Below are positions 23,457 to 29,319 of a stretch of DNA of 29,319 nt, piece by piece. Position 1 is the first letter of the stretch. Each line of letters opens with the position of its first letter. This DNA is from JABJAG01 sp038137215. Lineage in GTDB: Bacteria; Pseudomonadota; Alphaproteobacteria; UBA6615. The stretch spans positions 1 through 29,319 of the forward strand of contig JAYQBG010000031.1 of assembly GCA_038137215.1 (NCBI GenBank), in the 5' to 3' direction. A program made the position numbers and the translations under genes. Under the pieces are notes generated by a model that was not told the origin of the DNA, did not search any database, and saw only the letters and a program-made list of their open reading frames with translations.

Positions 23457-24602
23457 ATGGCAAATCCACGAACATATTTGACCCGCATGGCGGTCTTTCT
23501 GGCGCTCGCCGTGATCGGTATCGCTGTACTCCATCAACAACTAACCGAAGCCTTCTTCGCCAACCCCGCGATCAATGGCATCATTCTGGTGGTGCTGTTG
23601 CTGGGTATTCTGTTCGTCTTTCGCCAGGTGCTTGTCCTGAACGTTGAGGTGAACTGGATCAAGGCCTATCGCAGCCAGCAGCCCGGCGTGGCCGTCAGCG
23701 ATCCGCCCCGCCTGCTCGCGCCCATGGCCGCCATGCTCGGCGAACGCACGGGCCAGCTCCGCCTGAACACCACCTCACTGCGCTCAATCCTGGACGGTGT
23801 CAGCGCACGGCTCGATGAATCCCGCGATATCTCGCGCTATCTGATCGGTCTGCTGATCTTCCTGGGCCTGCTCGGCACCTTCTGGGGCCTGCTGCAGACC
23901 GTGAGCGCAGTCGCCAATGTGATCGCCGGCTTGCAGGTGGGCGGTGGCGATACGGTTCAGATCTTCAATGATCTGAAAACCGGCCTCGAAGCACCTTTGT
24001 CGGGCATGGGCACGGCTTTCAGCTCGTCGCTTTTCGGCCTGGCCGGCTCGCTGCTACTCGGTTTCCTCGACCTCCAGGCCGGGGCCGCTCAGAACCGTTT
24101 CTACAATGATCTGGAAGACTGGCTGAGCAGCGCCACGCGCGTGTCGAGCGGTGCGGCGATTTCCGCCGGTGATGGAGATGCTTCCGTTCCCGCCTATATC
24201 CAGGCGCTGCTGGAAACCACCGCGGACTCTCTGGACAATCTGCAACGAACGGTGGCCCGCGCCGAAGCGGCACGCAGCCAGAGCGACCAGGGCCTGAGCA
24301 CCCTGACCGACCGCATGACCACCCTGACAGACCAGATGCGGACCGAACAGGAACTGATGGTACGCTTGGCCGAGAACCAGGCCGAACTGCGCCCGGTGCT
24401 GCAGCGCCTCGCCGAAAGCGGTGGCAGCGGTGGCGGCATGGACGAAGCCACGCGCGGACATATCCGGAATCTGGACACCCACATGGCCCGCATGCTCGAA
24501 GAGGCCGCCCATGGGCGGACGGAAATCGTGCAGGAGCTGCGCGCCGAGATTCGTCTGCTGGCGCGAACCATCGCGGCGCTGGCCGAAGAAGAACAGCGCT
24601 GA
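23457..24602 (+). CDS. MotA/TolQ/ExbB-like channel protein with long helical C-terminal tail
   Basis: A 381-residue inner-membrane protein. Four membrane helices are visible: about 10-28, 38-60, 126-150 (LIGLLIFLGLLGTFWGLLQT) and 187-212 (LSGMGTAFSSSLFGLAGSLL). The last two carry the MotA/ExbB signature GLLGTFWGLL and TAFSSSLFGLAGS. About 60 cytoplasmic residues join helices 2 and 3. Unlike TolQ, a tail of roughly 160 residues follows, with helical heptads (LDNLQRTVARAEAARSQSDQ, LTDRMTTLTDQMRTEQELM, VQELRAEIRLLARTIAAL) split by a Gly-rich turn. The start is ATG 23457 with AGGA five bases upstream. It lies 12 bases before the MotB-like gene, the expected stator partner. Confidence 0.9.
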   Translation: MANPRTYLTRMAVFLALAVIGIAVLHQQLTEAFFANPAINGIILVVLLLGILFVFRQVLVLNVEVNWIKAYRSQQPGVAVSDPPRLLAPMAAMLGERTGQLRLNTTSLRSILDGVSARLDESRDISRYLIGLLIFLGLLGTFWGLLQTVSAVANVIAGLQVGGGDTVQIFNDLKTGLEAPLSGMGTAFSSSLFGLAGSLLLGFLDLQAGAAQNRFYNDLEDWLSSATRVSSGAAISAGDGDASVPAYIQALLETTADSLDNLQRTVARAEAARSQSDQGLSTLTDRMTTLTDQMRTEQELMVRLAENQAELRPVLQRLAESGGSGGGMDEATRGHIRNLDTHMARMLEEAAHGRTEIVQELRAEIRLLARTIAALAEEEQR

Positions 24603-24614
24603 CGGGCGCGGCAG

Positions 24615-25655
24615 GTGCCCGGATCTTCCTCACGACGGCGCCAGGGCGGCGCCAATTACTGGCCCGGCTTTGTCGATGCGCTGGCCGCGCTGCTTGTGGT
24701 CGTCGTGTTTCTGGTCATGGTTTTTGCGCTGGCCCAGGCCTTCCTCTCGGATGCCCTGTCGGGGCGCGATGAGGCACTGGGCAAGCTAAACCGGCAGATC
24801 GACGAACTGGCGCGTATGCTCGATCTCGAGCGTTCCACCAACACCGAATTGCGCCTCTCCGTCTCACAGCTCTCCGCACAATTGCAAAGCTCGATTTCGG
24901 AACGCGACGCTCTCGTGGCCCGGCTGTCGAACGCCGAAAGCGAGCTTGAGTCGATTCGCGCGGAAAGCGCCGAGGAGCTGGCCGTGCTTCGTGAGCAGGT
25001 CAGTGCCGACAAGGACACAATCGAGCTGCAGTTGCGCGATCTGGCGCGGCTCGAACGGGATATCGCCGCCCTGCGCGCCCAGATGGCGGCCCTGAACGAA
25101 GCCCTGGAAGCATCCGAGGCCCTGAACGCCGAGAAGGACGTCCAGATCGTCAATCTGGGCGAACGCCTCAATCAGGCATTGGCCACCAAGGTTCAGGAGC
25201 TTGCGCGCTACCGGTCTGAATTCTTCGGGCGTCTGCGCGAGGTTCTTGGGGAGCGCAGCGATAGTCGCATCGTTGGCGACCGCTTTGTCTTCCAGTCCGA
25301 AGTGTTATTCGAGTCCGGCGAGGCCGTCCTCAACCCGCAGGGAGAAACCCAACTGGCCCAGCTGGCGCAGACCCTGAAAGAGATTTCGGACCAGATTCCC
25401 CAGGATATCGACTGGATCCTGCGCGTGGACGGACACACCGACGAACGGCCAATCAACACGATACAGTTCCCGTCAAACTGGGAACTCTCCTCGGCGCGGG
25501 CGATTTCGGTGGTGAAGTTTCTGATCCGTCAGGGCATCAGCCCGGAGAACCTTGTGGCTGCCGGTTTCGGTGAGTATCAGCCGATTGATCCGGGCCGGGA
25601 CGAGATTGCCTATCTGCGCAACCGGCGGATCGAGTTTAAGCTCGACCAGCGATGA
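24615..25655 (+). CDS. MotB-like protein: TM helix, long coiled coil, OmpA peptidoglycan-binding domain
   Basis: A 346-residue protein starting at GTG 24615. A short basic N-terminus is followed by one membrane helix (about 15-45) with YWPGFVDALAALLVVVVFLV; Asp21 occupies the place of the proton-accepting Asp of MotB and TolR. Residues about 50-205 form an uninterrupted coiled coil with many Glu/Arg/Leu heptads. The C-terminal OmpA domain (LFESGEAVLNPQGETQLAQL, LRVDGHTDERPI, NWELSSARAISVVKFLI, GFGEYQPI, NRRIEFKL) should bind peptidoglycan. The layout is that of a stator B-subunit with an unusually long stalk. It probably assembles with the MotA-like protein. No flagellar genes are nearby. Confidence 0.92.
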   Translation: MPGSSSRRRQGGANYWPGFVDALAALLVVVVFLVMVFALAQAFLSDALSGRDEALGKLNRQIDELARMLDLERSTNTELRLSVSQLSAQLQSSISERDALVARLSNAESELESIRAESAEELAVLREQVSADKDTIELQLRDLARLERDIAALRAQMAALNEALEASEALNAEKDVQIVNLGERLNQALATKVQELARYRSEFFGRLREVLGERSDSRIVGDRFVFQSEVLFESGEAVLNPQGETQLAQLAQTLKEISDQIPQDIDWILRVDGHTDERPINTIQFPSNWELSSARAISVVKFLIRQGISPENLVAAGFGEYQPIDPGRDEIAYLRNRRIEFKLDQR

Positions 25656-25664
25656 ACCGGTAAT

Positions 25665-27485
25665 CTATTGCGCGGCCACGCCGGTGTTGCTGAGGTCGAA
25701 CTGCAACTCGGCCAGGCGCGCGTAGAGGCCGCCCTGATTGATCAACTCATGATGAGTGCCTTCGGCGACGATCCGGCCCTGATCGACCACCACGATCCGG
25801 TCTGCGGCCATGACCGTGGCGAGCCGATGCGCAATCACCAGCGTGGTCCGGTTTTCCATCAGGCCGCCCAGCGCGTTCTGAACCGCGCGCTCGGATTCAG
25901 CATCCAGGGCACTGGTCGCCTCATCGAGAAGCAGTACCCTGGGGTCGCGCAAAATGGCCCGTGCAATCGCGATGCGCTGACGCTGGCCGCCCGACAGACG
26001 AACGCCCTTCTCACCCAGAAAGGTCTCGAAGCCGTCGGGCAAGGCGTCGAGAAAGTCCGCGGCCGACGCAGCCTCGGCCGCCGCCCGGACCTCGGCGTCG
26101 GATGCGCCGGGACGTCCATAGCGAATGTTCTCCCAGGCATCGGCCGAGAAGACAACGGGTTCCTGGGGCACCAGCCCGATCTCGGCGCGCAGATCGGTCG
26201 GGTCCAGATCACGCAGGTCGATGCCGTCCAGGGTCAAGCGTCCCTGATCGGGATCGTAGAACCGCAGCAGCAGCTGGAACACGGTCGTCTTGCCGGCACC
26301 CGACGGTCCCACAAGAGCCACGGTCTCACCCGGCGCAATGTCGAGGGCAAAGTCCTGCAACGCCGGTGTTTCGGGACGCGACGGATAGCGAAAGGTGACG
26401 CCCTGGAGGGCAACACGTGCAACCATGCCTGCCGGCAGCGGCTTCGGGCTGGCCGGGGCTGCGATTTGCGGCTGCATTTCCAGCAACTCGAACAGGCGTT
26501 CGACGGCACCGGCGGCCCGTTGCAGATCGCCCACAACCTCGGAAATTGCACCGACCGAGCTCGCCACGACGATTGCATAGAAGATGAATGCGGAAAGATC
26601 GCCGGCACTGATTCCCCCGGTGATGACCTCGCGCCCGCCCATCCACAGGATCACCCCGATGGCGCCGAACACCAGCAGGATGACGATCGCTGTCAGCGCG
26701 GCGCGCGCGCGGATCCGACGGATCGCGGTCTGGAAGGTGTCCTCGACCCGTCCGGAGAAACGCGACCGGTCCACATCTTCGTGTCCGAAGGCCTGAACGG
26801 TGCGGATATTGGCGATGGATTCATCCAGATAGGATCCGACATCGGCAAGCCGGTCCTGACTCTCACGGCTCAGGCGCCGCACCCTGCGACCGAAGACAAG
26901 GATCGGGACCAGAACGATCGGCACCACCAGCAGCACCAGAAGCGTCAGTTGCGGGCTGGTCACCGCGAGCATGACGAGGCCGCCCATGACCAGAAGCACA
27001 TTGCGCAGCGCCATCGAGGCGGAGGTGCCGACAACGGTCTGGATGAGGGTCGTATCGGCTGTCAGCCGGGACATCACCTCACTGATTCGCATCGTTTCGT
27101 AGAAACCCGGATCGAGCCGCAAGGTGTGGTCGAACACGGCCTTGCGAACATCTGCCATCACTCGCTCGCCCAGCCACGACACGAGGAAGAAACGGGCATA
27201 GGTGGCGCCGGCCAGGACGACCACGATGATCAGCAATACGACCAGCGCCTCGTTCAGGAGGCTGATATTTCCGGCAGCGAAACCGTCATCGACAAGATGC
27301 CGCACACCCTGACCGATGGTCAGCACGGTCCCCGCCGCCACCGCGAGGGCCACGAGCGCGCCGATCACGTAGAGACGGTAGGGAATCAGGAACCGGCCAA
27401 GACGGCGCAACTCGCCAAGCTTGCGCTTGGGCGGCTGCGCGTTGTCGTCCATCCCGGGCGTATCTGTTTTTCGTTTTCGGGCCAT
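25665..27485 (-). CDS. ABC exporter half-transporter (TM domain fused to ATPase)
   Basis: A 606-residue type IV exporter subunit that should work as a homodimer at the inner membrane. The N-terminal half has six membrane segments (VIGALVALAVAAGTVLTIG, ALVVLLIIVVVLAGATYA, LRNVLLVMGGLVMLAV and others) and the coupling-helix region SEVMSRLTADTTLIQ. The ATPase domain has Walker A GPSGAGKTT at about 393-401, Q-loop VPQEP, signature LSGGQRQR at about 497, Walker B VLLLDEATSALD and the H-loop AHRLAT. The start is set at ATG 27485; upstream codons are not conserved in type. The substrate cannot be told: ABCB/MsbA-like lipid or drug export is likely. It converges on the cassette with 9 bases between stops. 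Confidence 0.95.
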   Translation of the reverse strand: MARKRKTDTPGMDDNAQPPKRKLGELRRLGRFLIPYRLYVIGALVALAVAAGTVLTIGQGVRHLVDDGFAAGNISLLNEALVVLLIIVVVLAGATYARFFLVSWLGERVMADVRKAVFDHTLRLDPGFYETMRISEVMSRLTADTTLIQTVVGTSASMALRNVLLVMGGLVMLAVTSPQLTLLVLLVVPIVLVPILVFGRRVRRLSRESQDRLADVGSYLDESIANIRTVQAFGHEDVDRSRFSGRVEDTFQTAIRRIRARAALTAIVILLVFGAIGVILWMGGREVITGGISAGDLSAFIFYAIVVASSVGAISEVVGDLQRAAGAVERLFELLEMQPQIAAPASPKPLPAGMVARVALQGVTFRYPSRPETPALQDFALDIAPGETVALVGPSGAGKTTVFQLLLRFYDPDQGRLTLDGIDLRDLDPTDLRAEIGLVPQEPVVFSADAWENIRYGRPGASDAEVRAAAEAASAADFLDALPDGFETFLGEKGVRLSGGQRQRIAIARAILRDPRVLLLDEATSALDAESERAVQNALGGLMENRTTLVIAHRLATVMAADRIVVVDQGRIVAEGTHHELINQGGLYARLAELQFDLSNTGVAAQ

Positions 27486-27566
27486 CTTCGTCAGACGGTT
27501 TAGCAGGACACGGCAGGAGCGCCAACCAGCCGGTGATGCGGCGAACACGCACTGGTATCGCAGCAC

Positions 27567-27595
27567 TTGCGGTCCGGCGGGCGCTTGGCTATAAC
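27567..27595 (+). promoter_or_regulatory. Sigma-70-type promoter candidate for rpmE
   Basis: TTGCGG (27567-27572), a 17-base spacer and TATAAC (27590-27595, five of six matches), 29 bases before the rpmE start in the divergent gap with the ABC transporter. Confidence 0.5.
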
Positions 27596-27624
27596 CCGCA
27601 TCTTCCGAGACCGGAGTAAATGCG

Positions 27625-27846
27625 ATGAAAAAAGACATTCATCCCGATTATCATGAGATTACTGTTCTGATGACGGATGGCACCGAGTACACGACCCGCT
27701 CCACCTATGGTGAGCCGGGCGTTACCCTGCGCCTCGACATCGACCCGAAAACCCACCCGGCCTATACCGGCCAGCATCGTCTGATCGACACTGGAGGTCA
27801 GGTGGCCAAGTTCAACAAGCGTTACGAAGGTATGGGCATCAAGTAA
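27625..27846 (+). CDS. rpmE: Ribosomal protein bL31 (zinc-free type)
   Basis: Large-subunit protein that bridges to the small subunit. The start MKKDIHPDYHEITVLMTDGT, the HPAYTGQHR block and TGGQVAKFNKRY are bL31 hallmarks. The 73-residue protein has no cysteine, so the CxxC zinc site of E. coli RpmE is absent; an insertion (STYGEPGVTLRLDIDPKT) replaces it. GGAG lies 8 bases before the ATG. It has its own promoter and terminator. Confidence 0.97.
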   Translation: MKKDIHPDYHEITVLMTDGTEYTTRSTYGEPGVTLRLDIDPKTHPAYTGQHRLIDTGGQVAKFNKRYEGMGIK

Positions 27847-27870
27847 CCCAGCCTCAGGCTTGAATGTTTC

Positions 27871-27900
27871 AACGGGCGTCGCATCTGTGGCGCCCGTTTT
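27871..27900 (+). terminator. Rho-independent terminator after rpmE
   Basis: AACGGGCG (27871-27878) pairs with CGCCCGTT (27891-27898) across a 12-base loop and runs into TTTT, 25 bases after the rpmE stop. Confidence 0.75.
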
Positions 27901-27962
27901 GATTCCGGCATGGCGAACCCGGCCAGCCATGCAAAATCTTCATATCGCACGGGGGACAACCC

Positions 27963-27990
27963 CTTGATATCGATCACGCAATTCCCATCT
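27963..27990 (+). promoter_or_regulatory. RpoH (sigma-32) promoter of the Hsp20 gene
   Basis: CTTGAT (27963-27968), preceded by CC, then 15 bases and CCCATCT (27984-27990). The -10 is a full match to CCCATNT and the -35 core CTTGA is intact. The predicted start near 27997 leaves a leader of about 109 bases, as expected for a thermometer-controlled small heat-shock gene. Confidence 0.75.
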
Positions 27991-28023
27991 GGAAAGTACC
28001 GCGAGGAATGCCAATACGGGTTC

Positions 28024-28105
28024 CGGATCGCGGAAAATCCGTCAGATCCCGGCCAATAAGGCGGGTGAAGCCGATGTCACAGTTGCTCAAAGGAGAACAC
28101 GTGAA
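28024..28105 (+). promoter_or_regulatory. ROSE-like RNA thermometer in the Hsp20 leader
   Basis: Three successive hairpins fill the leader. The first pairs CGGAT (28024-28028) with ATCCG (28037-28041). The second pairs CCC-G-GCC (28048-28054) with GGCGGG (28060-28065). The third pairs TTGCT (28083-28087) with the Shine-Dalgarno AGGAG (28091-28095), framed by TCAC (28077-28080) and GTGA (28101-28104). TTGCT opposite AGGAG with a central G-G mismatch is the hallmark of ROSE elements, which mask the ribosome site at low temperature. The third hairpin here has a short three-base loop, so the exact fold needs checking. Confidence 0.55.
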
Positions 28106-28570
28106 ATGCGTACCTACAATCTTGATTTGACTCCCCTGTTCCGTTCCACCGTCGGTTTCGACCGTATGGGCCGGTTGCTCGACACCGTCTCGAATACCGA
28201 GGCACCGTCCTATCCGCCCTACAACATCGAGAAGGTCGCCGACGATCAGTATCGCGTCACCATGGCGGTTGCGGGCTTCAACCCGGCTAATCTGGATATC
28301 ACCCAGAACAACAACTCCCTGATCGTGAAGGGTGACCAGGAAAAGTCCGAGAACGAGGCCCAGTACCTGCATCGCGGTATTGCCACCCGGTCCTTCGAAC
28401 GCCAGTTCGAGCTTGCCGATCATGTGAATGTGACCGATGCCGGCCTCGAAAACGGCCTGCTCGTGATCGAACTCAAGCGCGAAGTTCCCGAGGAACTCAA
28501 GCCGCGCAAGATCGAGATCGGCTCGAGTGCAGGCGCGAAGACCATCGAACACGAAAAGAAAGCCGCCTAA
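28106..28570 (+). CDS. Small heat-shock protein, Hsp20/IbpA family
   Basis: ATP-independent holdase chaperone that binds unfolding proteins in the cytoplasm. The 154-residue protein has the IbpA-type N-terminus (MRTYNLDLTPLFRSTVGFDR), an alpha-crystallin domain from about 40 to 130 (YPPYNIEKVADDQYRVTMAV, AGFNPANLDITQNNNSLIV, IATRSFERQFELADHV, AGLENGLLVIELKREVPEE) and the C-terminal IxI-type motif KIEIGS that docks neighbouring subunits. AAGGAG precedes the ATG by about 10 bases. It has an RpoH promoter and a ROSE-like leader upstream and a strong terminator downstream, so it is a single-gene heat-shock unit. Confidence 0.97.
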   Translation: MRTYNLDLTPLFRSTVGFDRMGRLLDTVSNTEAPSYPPYNIEKVADDQYRVTMAVAGFNPANLDITQNNNSLIVKGDQEKSENEAQYLHRGIATRSFERQFELADHVNVTDAGLENGLLVIELKREVPEELKPRKIEIGSSAGAKTIEHEKKAA

Positions 28571-28578
28571 GCGGCTTT
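28559..28578 (+). other. Perfect hairpin enclosing the Hsp20 stop codon
   Basis: AAAGCCGC (28559-28566) and GCGGCTTT (28571-28578) form an eight-base-pair stem whose four-base loop CTAA contains most of the TAA stop. It may be a minor terminator or a 3' protective structure in front of the main terminator. Confidence 0.5.
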
Positions 28579-28601
28579 CAAAACCACAACACGCAGACCA
28601 G

Positions 28602-28629
28602 GGCCCGCCGGAAACGGCGGGCCTTTTTT
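28602..28629 (+). terminator. Rho-independent terminator after the Hsp20 gene
   Basis: Nine-base-pair stem GGCCCGCCG/CGGCGGGCC with a GAAA tetraloop followed by TTTTTT. Confidence 0.93.
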
Positions 28630-28694
28630 GCCGGCGGCAGCAGTGTATAACGTGGTCAAAGCATCAAACACACGACGCCTTAGGAGCCGCCGCC

Positions 28695-29319
28695 ATGAAA
28701 ACCAGTACCGACCGCATCCTGACGACCCATGTGGGCAGCCTGCCACGTCCGGCTAAACTCGAAGACCTGCTCTACAAGGTAGAGTTCGAGGAACCCTACG
28801 ACCCGGACGAACTCGATCAGGCGGTTACGGAGGCCGTCGCCGAAATGGTATCCCAGCAGCGCGCTTGGGGCCTTGATGTCATCAACGATGGCGAGATGAG
28901 CAAGACCGGCTATGCGACCTATATCCAGCAGCGGCTCGGCGGCTTTTCCGGTGACAGCCCCTCGGTCCGTTTCGACGACCTCTCAAACTTTCCCGGCTAC
29001 CGGAAGATGCTCGCACGCATGGCCGAGACACGCCGCCTGAACCGTCCATGCTGTACCGGCGAGGTGGTGATCCGCGACCGGGAACCTCTGCGCAAGGATC
29101 TCGAAAACCTGACGGCCGCTGCGCAGGACAGCGACGCCACCGAATTCTTCATGAACGCCGCCTCGCCCGGCGTGATTTCGGTCTTCCAGAACAACGAGTA
29201 CTACCCCGATGACGACGCCTATCTGGACGCCCTGTCCAGGGTGATGCGCGAAGAGTACGAAGCCATCGCGAATGCCGGCTTCGTGCTGCAGATCGACTGC
29301 CCGGACCTGGCCATGGGCC
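28695..29319 (+). CDS. MetE C-terminal-like methyltransferase (5' part, cut by window end)
   Basis: The first 208 codons are present. They show the start of the cobalamin-independent methionine synthase C-terminal (MetE-C/UROD-like) barrel: ILTTHVGSLPRP, then QQRAWGLDVINDGEMSKTGY and the strand FVLQIDCPDLAMG at the window edge. This standalone form lacks the MetE N-terminal domain and belongs with the group that includes epoxyalkane:coenzyme M transferase-like and short methionine-synthase-like proteins; the substrate is unknown. Zinc ligands would lie beyond the window. TAGGAG is 8 bases before the ATG. A TATAAC at 28646 could be a -10, but no -35 at proper spacing was found. Confidence 0.88.
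   Translation, partial: MKTSTDRILTTHVGSLPRPAKLEDLLYKVEFEEPYDPDELDQAVTEAVAEMVSQQRAWGLDVINDGEMSKTGYATYIQQRLGGFSGDSPSVRFDDLSNFPGYRKMLARMAETRRLNRPCCTGEVVIRDREPLRKDLENLTAAAQDSDATEFFMNAASPGVISVFQNNEYYPDDDAYLDALSRVMREEYEAIANAGFVLQIDCPDLAMG

Noticed and set aside
22432..25655. Zorya-type anti-phage system
   Set aside because: The A and B subunits look alike in layout, but no ZorC, ZorD or ZorE-like gene is adjacent and the surroundings are housekeeping genes, so a defence label is not supported.
25668..27503. 611-codon open frame on the plus strand opposite the ABC transporter
   Set aside because: It is an antisense shadow of a GC-rich gene. The minus-strand frame has every ABC exporter motif, while the plus-strand product is His/Gln/Arg-rich with no recognisable domain.
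1..29319. tRNA, rRNA, CRISPR arrays, insertion sequences or prophage
   Set aside because: No regularly spaced repeats, transposase or integrase motifs, or tRNA-like cloverleafs were seen on either strand.

Overview
The window looks like chromosomal core DNA from a GC-rich alphaproteobacterium, probably Rhodospirillales-like (an inference). The evidence is the ruvCAB-ybgC-tolQRAB-pal-cpoB-tilS-ftsH order, a zapA-6S RNA-cyclo-ligase arrangement, a cysteine-free L31, a class I fructose-bisphosphate aldolase, and a small heat-shock gene with an RpoH-type promoter and a ROSE-like leader. I see no phage, insertion sequence, CRISPR array, tRNA or rRNA. No gene-free stretch exceeds about 260 bases.

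Bases 1-13971 are read entirely from the minus strand. In transcription order they hold a DUF4164-like coiled-coil gene, zapA, 6S RNA, 5-formyl-THF cyclo-ligase, a YmdB-type phosphodiesterase, yebC, ruvC, ruvA, ruvB, ybgC, tolQ, tolR, tolA, tolB, pal, cpoB, tilS and ftsH (cut by the window edge). The ruv genes overlap by GTGA junctions and ybgC starts inside ruvB, so they are translationally coupled to the envelope-constriction genes. Pal appears to have its own promoter and is followed by a strong terminator. tolA is interrupted by 100 Ns flanked by an exact 55-base duplication. Collapsing the duplication restores one open frame, so this is an assembly artefact and not a broken gene.

Bases 13972-25655 are mostly plus strand. 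First come central carbon genes (transketolase, GAPDH), a terminator, a 54-bp AT-rich palindrome and an unlisted 45-codon gene. A minus-strand LysR regulator follows, divergent from a hypothetical gene, class I aldolase, a ThiE-like gene that seems to start at CTG overlapping the aldolase stop, EF-P and SuhB. The block ends with a three-gene envelope cassette: a Pro/Ala-rich OmpA-like periplasmic protein, a MotA/ExbB-like channel with a long helical tail, and a MotB-like protein with one TM helix, a long coiled coil and an OmpA domain. This cassette is separate from TolQR and looks like an additional ion-driven stator. It is the best candidate here for a poorly described system.

Bases 25656-29319 hold a minus-strand ABC exporter half-transporter, then plus-strand rpmE, an Hsp20 gene under apparent double heat control (RpoH promoter plus ROSE-like RNA thermometer), and the start of a MetE-C-like methyltransferase cut by the window end. 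Function calls rest on motifs read by eye; no database search was possible.
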